12,664 nt of DNA from an uncultured Muribaculaceae bacterium (GTDB lineage: Bacteria > Bacteroidota > Bacteroidia > Bacteroidales > Muribaculaceae), in assembly GCA_947173755.1 (NCBI GenBank), contig CAMWGM010000024.1, positions 1-12,664 on the forward strand. The letters run 5' to 3'. A model generated the notes under the pieces. It did not search any database. It had not been told where the DNA came from and saw nothing but the letters and a program-made list of their open reading frames with translations. Made by a program: the position numbers and the translations under genes. Shown here in pieces: positions 7,054 to 12,664 of the stretch. Position 1 is the first letter of the stretch, and each line of letters opens with the position of its first letter.

Positions 7054-7073
7054 ATTGATTTACGATTATCAAT
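7054..7073. promoter_or_regulatory. Operator-like inverted repeat at the rnf promoter
   Basis: ATTGAT and ATCAAT form a perfect dyad separated by 8 bases, ending 9 bases before the rnf -7 box and covering the expected -33 region. The half-sites TTGAT/ATCAA equal those of Fnr boxes, but the spacing is 8 rather than the classical 4. A protein bound here would be placed to block RNA polymerase. The surrounding DNA is AT-rich, so chance is possible. Confidence 0.35.
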
Positions 7074-7082
7074 AATATTTCT

Positions 7083-7090
7083 TACCTTTG
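7083..7090 (+). promoter_or_regulatory. rnfDGEA promoter -7 box
   Basis: TACCTTTG fits TAnnTTTG and is followed by CAG. A weak -33 candidate TTTA lies at 7059-7062, 20 bases upstream. The transcript would start near 7097 with a leader of about 35 bases to the rnfD ATG. It shows that this rnf block is transcribed from directly before rnfD. Confidence 0.7.
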
Positions 7091-7131
7091 CAGTATCAAT
7101 CTATACCATACAGCGTTTCAATATTCCAAAA

Positions 7132-8085
7132 ATGGACAATCTGTTAACCATTTCACCGTCTCCGCACGCCCACACCAAAGAGACCGTGAGCGGACTTATG
7201 GGGCACGTAATCATAGCCCTTATCCCCGCCGTTCTCGTGGCGCTTTACTATTTCGGACTTGGCGCAGCCATCGTCATCTGCACCTCAATCATCGGATGTG
7301 TCGCCGCCGAATATCTCATCACCCGTTATGTCATGGGCCGTCGCCCCGACATCAGGAATCTCTCGGCCGTGCTGACCGGTCTGTTGCTCGCCCTTAACGT
7401 TCCCTCCAATCTTCCGATCTGGATCATCCTCATCGGATGTGTCGTAGCCATCGGCATCGGCAAACTCTCTTTCGGAGGTCTGGGATGCAACATTTTCAAC
7501 CCCGCACTTGTGGGCCGCGTGTTCCTGCTGCTCTCTTTCCCCGTGGCAATGACCTCGTGGCCTGAGCCGGTAGTCAACCGCATGGCCTATGCCGACGCTA
7601 CAACAGGCGCCACAATTCTGGGTCAACTCAAGATGGGTCTCATCAACCCCGGAGATGTCAACCTGCTCGACGCCATGCTCGGCAATATCGGCGGTTCGCT
7701 CGGCGAAGTCGGCGCTATCGCTCTCGTGCTCGGTTTCCTCTACATGCTCTGGAAGAACGTGATCACCTGGCATATCCCCGTTTCGATCGTGGCCACAGTA
7801 GCCCTCTTCTCGCTCTGCATCGGTGCTCCCATCGGGGTCGAGATTCTCTCAGGAGGTCTGCTCCTCGGCGCCATCTTCATGGCTACGGACTATGTCACGT
7901 CTCCTATGGCGAAATCAGGCATGATCGTCTACGGAGTAGCAATCGGCCTGATCACTATCATCATCCGCCAGTGGGGTGCATATCCTGAAGGCATGTCGTT
8001 TGCAATCCTGATCATGAACGGTGTCACTCCGCTCATCAACCGATATATGAAACCTCGCAAGTTTGGCGAAAGCAAAGCAAAATAA
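7132..8085 (+). CDS. rnfD: Rnf complex subunit D (membrane flavoprotein)
   Basis: The product has 317 residues with about nine or ten membrane helices, the normal size for RnfD (the homologue NqrB is longer). It begins LLTISPSPHAHTKETV, like other RnfD proteins (xSPHxH). The covalent FMN site is visible as DATTGAT (155-161), with Thr161 the predicted flavinylated residue and Asp155 six positions before it, as ApbE requires. Conserved segments GGLGCNIFNPALVGR (115-129) and FMATDYVTSPM (249-259) are present. RnfD forms part of the membrane electron path of the ferredoxin:NAD+ oxidoreductase that pumps Na+ or H+. It is first in an operon with rnfG 3 bases downstream. The usual upstream rnfB and rnfC are replaced by a promoter and the GH95 gene. 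Confidence 0.96.
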   Translation: MDNLLTISPSPHAHTKETVSGLMGHVIIALIPAVLVALYYFGLGAAIVICTSIIGCVAAEYLITRYVMGRRPDIRNLSAVLTGLLLALNVPSNLPIWIILIGCVVAIGIGKLSFGGLGCNIFNPALVGRVFLLLSFPVAMTSWPEPVVNRMAYADATTGATILGQLKMGLINPGDVNLLDAMLGNIGGSLGEVGAIALVLGFLYMLWKNVITWHIPVSIVATVALFSLCIGAPIGVEILSGGLLLGAIFMATDYVTSPMAKSGMIVYGVAIGLITIIIRQWGAYPEGMSFAILIMNGVTPLINRYMKPRKFGESKAK

Positions 8086-8088
8086 GCC

Positions 8089-8820
8089 ATGAAATCATCA
8101 ATCGTCAACATGGTGCTCTCGCTGGGCATCATCACCATAGCAGCCGCAGCGATCCTCGGCGGCGTTTATTCGGCCACAAAAGGTCCCATCGAGGAGGCCG
8201 CTCTCGCCAAACAGGTCGATGCAGTCTCGGCAGTAACCCCGGCATTTGACAACGATCCGGTGGCCGAGCAGACTCTCATCACTCCCGAAGGTGAAGAACG
8301 TGCGCTCAAAGTTTTTCCTGCACGCAAGGACGGAAAACTTGTCGGCACTGCCGTCGAGAGTTATTCAATGAACGGTTTCTCGGGTGAAATCACACTTATC
8401 TACGGTTTTGACACCGAAGGTACACTGACAGGATTCGAAGTCATGGCTCATCAGGAGACTCCCGGTCTGGGAGAGAAGATGGGCGTATGGTTCAAACCGG
8501 CGGAAGGTGAGCCGGGCGCTGAAGGACGCACAGTCATCGGCCGCAATCCCGCCACTACCAACTTTACAGTCTCGAAGGACGGAGGTGATATCGACGCTAT
8601 CACGGCAGCCACAATCACATCGCGCGCATTCCTCGATGCACTCGCCCGCGCATCACGAGCCAATCAGACTTACGTAGAAAATGAAACCGGCGCTGTTCCG
8701 GCAGCCGCTGTCACCGGCGCCACCCCCAAGGCAGCCCAGCCGGCACCTACGCCTGCATCTGAAGACTCGGTGGTGGTCTCGGAGACTGAAACAAACACAC
8801 TTGTCAAAGCCGAACCTTAA
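8089..8820 (+). CDS. rnfG: Rnf complex subunit G (covalent FMN subunit)
   Basis: The product has 243 residues: an N-terminal membrane anchor (about 6-26) and a periplasmic FMN-binding domain. The motif HQETPGLGEKM (121-131) is the family signature, and DIDAITAATITSRAF (167-181) is the ApbE flavinylation site, with Thr175 predicted to carry FMN and Asp169 six residues before it. The residue before the AT is Ala (TAAT) where many homologues have Gly, a tolerated variant in this family. After about residue 190 a tail of some 50 residues rich in Ala, Pro, Thr and acidic residues follows, probably disordered in the periplasm. The gene is between rnfD (3-base gap) and rnfE (24-base gap). Confidence 0.95.
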   Translation: MKSSIVNMVLSLGIITIAAAAILGGVYSATKGPIEEAALAKQVDAVSAVTPAFDNDPVAEQTLITPEGEERALKVFPARKDGKLVGTAVESYSMNGFSGEITLIYGFDTEGTLTGFEVMAHQETPGLGEKMGVWFKPAEGEPGAEGRTVIGRNPATTNFTVSKDGGDIDAITAATITSRAFLDALARASRANQTYVENETGAVPAAAVTGATPKAAQPAPTPASEDSVVVSETETNTLVKAEP

Positions 8821-8844
8821 AATCAATTACCTAAGACTAAAACA

Positions 8845-9441
8845 ATGTCACGCAACCTCCGCATACTTCTCAATGGCATCATAGCCGAGAATCCAACATT
8901 TGTGCTGACACTCGGTATGTGTCCTACTCTCGGCACCACCGGTTCGGCTCTCACCGGCATGTCGATGGGTCTCGCCACAACAGGCGTACTTATCTGCTCG
9001 AATGTCGTCATCTCGCTGATAAAGAATTTCGTTCCGTCGAAGGTCCGCATCCCGGCCTATATCGTGGTGATCGCGACATTCGTGACCGTGCTCCAGTTCC
9101 TGATGGCGGCTTATGTGCCCGCTCTCAACGCTCTGCTCGGCATCTTCATCCCGCTCATCGTGGTCAACTGTATCGTGCTCGGCCGTGCAGAAGCCTTCGC
9201 GTCGCGCAACGGTGTGTTCCCCTCACTGCTTGACGGTCTCGGCATGGGCATCGGCTTCACACTTGCACTGACTCTTCTCGGCGCAATGCGTGAATTCCTC
9301 GGATCAGGCAAGATCTTCGGACTCGAGATCTATCCTGAGTCATACGGGTCGCTGCTCTTCGTCCTCGCGCCCGGAGCCTTCATCGCGCTCGGTCTCCTCA
9401 TCGCGCTCTTCACCAAAATCCGCACTCCCAAAGCCTGCTAA
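8845..9441 (+). CDS. rnfE: Rnf complex subunit E
   Basis: The product has 198 residues with six predicted membrane helices. Conserved features are GMCPTLGTT (24-32) and PLIVVNCIVLGRAEAFA (103-119); Cys26 and Cys109 are the cysteines that, together with those of RnfA, hold the intramembrane [2Fe-2S] cluster in known structures. RnfE and RnfA are paralogues inserted in opposite orientation that form the central ion-translocating pair. It follows rnfG by 24 bases and precedes rnfA by 22 bases. The same fold occurs as NqrD, but the operon's short D and A/E subunits indicate Rnf. Confidence 0.96.
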   Translation: MSRNLRILLNGIIAENPTFVLTLGMCPTLGTTGSALTGMSMGLATTGVLICSNVVISLIKNFVPSKVRIPAYIVVIATFVTVLQFLMAAYVPALNALLGIFIPLIVVNCIVLGRAEAFASRNGVFPSLLDGLGMGIGFTLALTLLGAMREFLGSGKIFGLEIYPESYGSLLFVLAPGAFIALGLLIALFTKIRTPKAC

Positions 9442-9463
9442 CGCCTAAAGTCACACTACAGTC

Positions 9464-10045
9464 ATGCTTGAATATATCTCAATCATAGTAACAGCGATAT
9501 TCGTCAACAATATCGTCTTTGCCCAATTCCTCGGCATCTGTCCCTTCATCGGCGTTTCGCGCAAACTCTCATCGGCCGTCGGCATGGGCGCAGCCGTGAC
9601 ATTCGTCATGGTGATCGCCACAGCCGTCACATGGCTCCTGCAGACCTATGTGCTCAACCCCATGGGTCTTGCATTCATGCAGACGATAGTCTTCATCCTC
9701 GTGATCGCCGCACTCGTGCAGATGCTCGAGATCATTCTCAAGAAAGTTGCCCCGGCTCTTTATTCGGCACTCGGCGTGTTCCTCCCGCTCATCACCACCA
9801 ACTGCGCAGTGCTCGGTGTGGCGATCCTCGTGATCCAGAAAAACTTCGACCTCGGTCAGAGCCTCGTCTATGCCTTTGCAACCGCAGTCGGTTTCACGAT
9901 GGCAATCGGAATCTTTGCCGGGATCCGCGAACAACTCGCGCTCAGCGATGTTCCCCGTTCGATGCGTGGAGTGCCCATCGCACTGATCTGCGCCGGCCTT
10001 CTCGCTATGGCCTTCATGGGTTTCTCAGGCATCAAAATCGGCTGA
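9464..10045 (+). CDS. rnfA: Rnf complex subunit A
   Basis: The product has 193 residues, the standard RnfA length, with six predicted membrane helices. It starts MLEYISIIVTAIFVNNIVFA and carries FLGICPFIGVS (22-32) and PLITTNCAVLGVAI (108-121); Cys26 and Cys114 are the cluster ligands complementing those of RnfE. The arginine-containing loop GIREQLALSDVP and the ending GFSGIKIG are also typical. It is the last gene of the operon; a strong terminator lies 27 bases after its stop codon. Confidence 0.97.
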   Translation: MLEYISIIVTAIFVNNIVFAQFLGICPFIGVSRKLSSAVGMGAAVTFVMVIATAVTWLLQTYVLNPMGLAFMQTIVFILVIAALVQMLEIILKKVAPALYSALGVFLPLITTNCAVLGVAILVIQKNFDLGQSLVYAFATAVGFTMAIGIFAGIREQLALSDVPRSMRGVPIALICAGLLAMAFMGFSGIKIG

Positions 10046-10072
10046 AAGATTTTCATAGATTAATTGTAATAA

Positions 10073-10114
10073 AGCCTGCCGGCAGAAAAGTTTCTGCCGG
10101 CAGGCTCGTTTTTT
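10073..10114 (+). terminator. Strong intrinsic terminator after rnfA, probably bidirectional
   Basis: AGCCTGCCGGCAGAAA (10073-10088) is perfectly complementary to TTTCTGCCGGCAGGCT (10091-10106), giving a stem of at least 14 bp with a tight loop, followed by CG and six T (10109-10114). Read on the minus strand the same hairpin lies 23 bases after the lrgB stop and is followed by TTATTAC, so it could also terminate the convergent lrgAB transcript, more weakly. Confidence 0.92.
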
Positions 10115-10129
10115 GTTACTACAGATAAT

Positions 10130-10822
10130 TCAGATGCCCATCAGTCTGAGCAACGGATCGGCAAGTATAGCGGTGAGGACACCATTGATAATAAGACCGA
10201 GAGTGGCGTAAGCCGCTGCCCTATCACCGAGTTCGGTTGCACGAGTGGTGCCTATGACATGTGCAGCGGTTCCCATGCTGATGCTGCGCGCTATCTGACT
10301 CCCGATATGGCCGATGGTGAGAACCTTGAAACCGAAAATCGAACCGAGTAATCCGACGCAGACGACAATAGCGGCTGTCAACGACGGAATACCACCGATC
10401 TGTCGCGAAACCTCGATAGCAATGGGAGTAGTGACTGATTTCGGCACAAGAGAGACCACGACGTCACGCGATGCCCCCAAAAACTGAGCAATAAGAACCA
10501 CGGAGACGATACCAACCACACAACCTGCGATCTGCGAAAGGAATATCGGCACAAACTGGCGCCGGATCTCACGCAACTGAAGGTAGAGTGGCAGACCGAG
10601 TGCCACGATGGCCGGTTTAAGCCAGAATTCGATGAGACGTCCGCTCTCGGAATATGTCTCATAAGTCAGACCGGAGATTTTGAGAGCCCCGATGATCACA
10701 ATGATGGTAACAAGCACCGGGTTGAGGAGTGTCCAACCGGTTAAGGCCTGCAGGCGGCGCGCACCCCAATAAATCAGAAATGTCGCGGCAATCAGAAAAA
10801 TATCACTTTCGAAAAAATCCAT
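10130..10822 (-). CDS. lrgB: LrgB/CidB-family membrane protein
   Basis: The product has 230 residues from the chosen ATG, the usual length for the family, with about seven or eight membrane helices. Family motifs are LNPVLV (33-38), LKPAIVALGLPLY (68-80), LVPKSVTTPIAIEVSRQIGG (125-144) and GTAAHVIGTTRA (184-195). LrgB works with LrgA; the pair was first described in staphylococci as modulating murein hydrolase activity, and relatives have been linked to export of small metabolites such as pyruvate or glycolate. An ATG 54 bases further upstream would overlap lrgA and add a non-family extension. The chosen ATG is one base after the lrgA stop, with AGGTAAT before it as a possible ribosome site, so the two are translationally coupled. 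Confidence 0.93.
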   Translation of the reverse strand: MDFFESDIFLIAATFLIYWGARRLQALTGWTLLNPVLVTIIVIIGALKISGLTYETYSESGRLIEFWLKPAIVALGLPLYLQLREIRRQFVPIFLSQIAGCVVGIVSVVLIAQFLGASRDVVVSLVPKSVTTPIAIEVSRQIGGIPSLTAAIVVCVGLLGSIFGFKVLTIGHIGSQIARSISMGTAAHVIGTTRATELGDRAAAYATLGLIINGVLTAILADPLLRLMGI

Positions 10823-10823
10823 A

Positions 10824-11180
10824 TTACCTGTGTGACCGACGGTTGAACTTTTTATGATAAACCTGATGGACGGCACCCGTGACGATGAGCACCAATGCCG
10901 TGCTCACGACCGTAGCGACAGTAATCGGCAACCACTCTTTGGCTATGACGTCGAAATAGAGCATGAGCGCCACGCCCGGAGGGACGAAAAAGAATGCCAT
11001 ATTACTGACGAGAAACCGGCAGACTCCGTTGATATCCTCGACTTTCACAACTTTTGTCTGCAGCAGCCCCGTGAGAAGCAGCATGCCAATGATGCTTCCG
11101 GGAATCGGAAGTCCTGCGATAAAAGCCAGGAATTCTCCCGCACAGAGACATCCGAAAATGATCGCACATTGTTTTACCAT
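10824..11180 (-). CDS. lrgA: LrgA/CidA-family holin-like membrane protein
   Basis: The product has 118 residues and four predicted membrane helices (roughly 5-20, 28-43, 57-78 and 84-107), the standard CidA/LrgA size. The signature PIPGSIIGM (25-33) and the FFVPPGVALM segment (64-73) are visible, with a basic tail KKFNRRSHR. Members were named holin-like from their topology and oligomerise in the inner membrane. It is first in a two-gene operon with lrgB, one base apart, preceded by a clear -7 box at 11199-11206. Confidence 0.93.
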   Translation of the reverse strand: MVKQCAIIFGCLCAGEFLAFIAGLPIPGSIIGMLLLTGLLQTKVVKVEDINGVCRFLVSNMAFFFVPPGVALMLYFDVIAKEWLPITVATVVSTALVLIVTGAVHQVYHKKFNRRSHR

Positions 11181-11198
11181 TCAGAATAGATTTTTGTG

Positions 11199-11206
11199 CA
11201 AAAGTA
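11199..11206 (-). promoter_or_regulatory. lrgAB promoter -7 box
   Basis: On the minus strand this reads TACTTTTG, an exact TAnnTTTG, about 19 bases before the lrgA ATG. It is flanked upstream by a dyad GAAAT-aaa-ATTTC (11207-11219) and overlaps the dyad TTTTG-tg-CAAAA (11192-11203). No clear -33 element is visible. Confidence 0.65.
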
Positions 11207-11283
11207 GAAATAAAATTTCATCTGCAGTTCAAAACGGACGAAAATTCGAAATGCCGGATAAAAAGCACTTAGTTAACCGGGGC

Positions 11284-11745
11284 TCAATGGTGACGACGAC
11301 GGCGCCTTCTTCTCTTCTTATGGTTAACGGCAGGCTGCAGGGGCTCTTCGGGCTTATCCTCCTTTTCTTCCGCCACGACCTCTTCATGGTTGTCTTCGGC
11401 TACGGTTCCGGCCTTATCAATTTCAATGGAGGCATCAGAAACCGGTGTGACTTCACAGTCACGTGCGGTTGAAACAACATCAACAGCCGAGCGGCGACGG
11501 GCTGCGGCCGCGCGGGCTTTGGCAGAACGGCGGATTGCCTTGATCAGGTAAGAGCGCACTTCTTCCGCTTCTTCCGGAAATGAAGCCTCAGTTATATCGA
11601 TATAACCGTTGATAATGTCGGAGACAAGTGTCAGCAGGTCACATTTTTGAGCGGGATCAATATCCATGGAGGATATTATGATGAAAAGATGCGCTGCCGC
11701 AGCAGTGGAAACGAGCATGGGTGTTTTGGAGGATCCGGTTTTCAT
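11284..11745 (-). CDS. Unrecognised protein with acidic middle and polyarginine C-terminus
   Basis: The product has 153 residues and I do not recognise its family. Residues 1-26 are mildly hydrophobic; residues 30-75 look helical and mixed-charge (DPAQKCDLLTLVSDIING, then EEAEEVRSYLIKAIRRSAKA). Residues 76-87 are Ala/Arg-rich (ARAAAARRRSA), 95-135 are acidic and low in complexity, and the protein ends HKKRRRRRRRHH. The seven consecutive Arg codons are AGA, AGA, AGG, CGC, CGT, CGT and CGT, so the run is not a simple codon repeat. Such tails suggest binding to RNA, ribosomes or another polyanion in the cytoplasm; this is inference. The frame is open upstream to 12093, but that part lies inside the guanylyltransferase gene. 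The ATG at 11745 follows a -7 box at 11766-11773, which fixes the start. Confidence 0.7.
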   Translation of the reverse strand: MKTGSSKTPMLVSTAAAAHLFIIISSMDIDPAQKCDLLTLVSDIINGYIDITEASFPEEAEEVRSYLIKAIRRSAKARAAAARRRSAVDVVSTARDCEVTPVSDASIEIDKAGTVAEDNHEEVVAEEKEDKPEEPLQPAVNHKKRRRRRRRHH

Positions 11746-11765
11746 ATCTTTACTATTTTTTTTTG

Positions 11766-11773
11766 CAAAGTTA
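11766..11773 (-). promoter_or_regulatory. -7 promoter box for the polyarginine protein gene
   Basis: The minus strand reads TAACTTTG followed by CA, an exact TAnnTTTG match 20 bases before the ATG at 11745. A TTTC lies 16 bases upstream, somewhat closer than the usual -33 distance. Confidence 0.65.
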
Positions 11774-11833
11774 GCGCGTTGCAAAAGGGGAAATAGTGCG
11801 ATAATGATCCTTTGTGCGCGGTTATTATCAATA

Positions 11834-11870
11834 ACCGGCCCCGCTTTTCTCCGGGAAAAGCAGGGCCGGT
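11834..11870 (-). terminator. Hairpin terminator after the guanylyltransferase gene
   Basis: ACCGGCCCCGCTTTTC (11834-11849) and GAAAAGCAGGGCCGGT (11855-11870) form a 16-bp stem with a 5-base loop. On the plus strand one position is a C/A mismatch; in the minus-strand RNA it becomes a U-G wobble, so the stem is complete in that direction. It starts 27 bases after the guanylyltransferase stop. The following minus-strand sequence TTATTGATAATAAC is AT-rich rather than a pure T-run. Confidence 0.65.
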
Positions 11871-11897
11871 AACAAATATTTTTTCCGGAAGCCCGGT

Positions 11898-12664
11898 CTA
11901 CCACTCCAGCGGGAAACGGGTGATGTCGGTCTCGACAAGATTTGATCCGCTCTGCACCTCGATGAACGACAGCGGGGTTATGGCTCTGAGCGCATGGCGC
12001 ATCTTCTTGGGGATATAGATGGTCATTCCGCGGCGCACGTGCTTGCGCTCGCCATTGAGAACGATTTCCCCGATCCCGTCGACAAACGTCCATACCTCAT
12101 CGCGGCAAGCATGCTCCTGATAACTTATGGACGCGCCGGGATTAAGCGTCAGATGCTTCGTAAGGGCACTGTAACCGTCGGGATATTCTACATAGTCGAT
12201 TACTTTATATGTGCCCCAGCGACGCTCCTCATACATCGGTCGACGCTTCAGACGGTCAGCATAACTCTTTATATCCTCGCTGCGGCTCTTCTCTGACACC
12301 AGAATTCCGTCAGGCGAAGCAGCGATCACGAGGTCCTTGGTGCCGATGCACATGACGGGGATATCGAGTTCGTTGATCACGTGAGTGTTGATGGCCGTGC
12401 CGTCGGTTGTGACGTTGCCGTAGTTATGATGTTTCAACTGATCGGTCAGCGCAGTCCATGTGCCGAGATCCTTCCAGTCGCCGTCGAAAGGCACCACGGC
12501 TACGGAGTGGGCGTGCTCGGCAACCTCATAGTCGAAACTGATTTTCGGGAAATCTGTATAGTGATCGCGGATTGCTTCAAATGATTCGAAATCGACGAAA
12601 CGTTCGGCGATCTCGGTCATATAACCGAGACGGAAAGCAAACACGCCTCCGTTCCACATGGCAC
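11898..12664 (-). CDS. manC: Mannose-1-phosphate guanylyltransferase with cupin domain, 3' part
   Basis: The frame stays open to the window edge, so the start and the nucleotide-binding N-terminus (with the GxGxRLxP motif) lie outside; about 255 residues are visible. Counting from the first visible Met, MWNGGVFAF (1-9), FPKISFDYEVAE (37-48) and DGDWKDLGTW (59-68) match the C-terminal half of the GDP-mannose pyrophosphorylase catalytic domain. A beta-helix-like segment follows, with IGTKDLVIAASPDGILV (105-121). Residues 148-245 form a mannose-6-phosphate isomerase type II-like cupin, with WGTYKVID, SYQEHACRDEVWTFVDG and RRGMTIYIPKKMRHAL. The family converts mannose-1-phosphate and GTP into GDP-mannose, the precursor of mannosyl and fucosyl groups in capsules and glycoproteins. 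Whether the cupin has isomerase activity is uncertain. Confidence 0.9.
   Translation of the reverse strand, partial: AMWNGGVFAFRLGYMTEIAERFVDFESFEAIRDHYTDFPKISFDYEVAEHAHSVAVVPFDGDWKDLGTWTALTDQLKHHNYGNVTTDGTAINTHVINELDIPVMCIGTKDLVIAASPDGILVSEKSRSEDIKSYADRLKRRPMYEERRWGTYKVIDYVEYPDGYSALTKHLTLNPGASISYQEHACRDEVWTFVDGIGEIVLNGERKHVRRGMTIYIPKKMRHALRAITPLSFIEVQSGSNLVETDITRFPLEW

Noticed and set aside
7285..7773. 162-residue minus-strand frame within rnfD, and similar long antisense frames in rnfA, GH95 and ychF
   Set aside because: They run opposite to strongly supported genes, are rich in His/Asp/Glu or Arg/Ser from codon-bias mirroring, and have no family character or promoter.
8710..8724. VTGAT in the RnfG tail as a second flavinylation site
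   Set aside because: The Asp six residues before and the Ser/Thr two residues after the Thr are both missing, and it lies in a low-complexity tail.
10823..10876. 18-residue N-terminal extension of LrgB
   Set aside because: It overlaps the end of lrgA in another frame; the ATG at 10822 gives the family length and sits one base after the lrgA stop.
11746..12093. Long upstream extension of the polyarginine protein
   Set aside because: This part is an antiparallel-free shadow in another frame of the guanylyltransferase gene and crosses its terminator and the -7 box at 11766-11773.
1..12664. CRISPR arrays, tRNA/rRNA genes, insertion sequences, integrases, phage or toxin-antitoxin modules
   Set aside because: I saw no regularly spaced direct repeats, no cloverleaf-like segments in the gaps, and no mobile-element protein families in any convincing frame.

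Overview
The window reads as a chromosomal segment of a Bacteroidales bacterium with fairly GC-rich coding DNA; Muribaculaceae is a reasonable guess, but I cannot settle the family. The order-level call rests on several sites matching the Bacteroidetes promoter -7 element (TAnnTTTG) just before genes, on the near absence of Shine-Dalgarno sequences, and on the protein families present: an OmpH/Skp-like lipoprotein, a Bacteroidetes-type Crp/Fnr regulator, a GH95 glycosidase and Rnf subunits.

Layout. At 1-1100 a promoter drives a 54-residue membrane peptide gene, followed by a Skp/OmpH-family lipoprotein and a hairpin terminator. At 1108-2822 two minus-strand genes follow one another: a BASS-type transporter, then a Crp/Fnr-family regulator. 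A 17-bp palindrome at 2846-2862 carries back-to-back -7 boxes for the transporter (minus) and for an unrecognised Rossmann-like protein (plus, 2878-3381). The conserved ATPase ychF (3427-4530) has a promoter whose -7 box begins on the stop codon of the preceding gene. A secreted GH95 alpha-L-fucosidase-type enzyme follows (4579-7008).

At 7083-10114 a promoter and a strong terminator enclose rnfD-rnfG-rnfE-rnfA, the membrane core of the Rnf ferredoxin:NAD+ oxidoreductase. Flavinylation motifs are visible in RnfD and RnfG, and cluster cysteines in RnfE and RnfA. The genes for the soluble electron-input subunits, rnfB and rnfC, are absent; the operon starts with its own promoter directly at rnfD. 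If the complex works as in other bacteria, RnfB and RnfC must be encoded elsewhere.

At 10130-12664 everything is on the minus strand and converges on the rnf terminator: lrgB, lrgA, an unrecognised 153-residue protein with an acidic middle and a polyarginine end, a hairpin terminator, and the 3' part of a mannose-1-phosphate guanylyltransferase/cupin gene that runs off the window.

I found no CRISPR array, tRNA, rRNA, insertion sequence or phage gene, and no gene-free stretch longer than about 155 bases. Most of the window is ordinary housekeeping and accessory content. The points most worth a second look are the split rnf locus, the sub-threshold 54-residue gene, the palindromic divergent promoter and the polyarginine protein. 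I did not find a convincing new multi-gene system.
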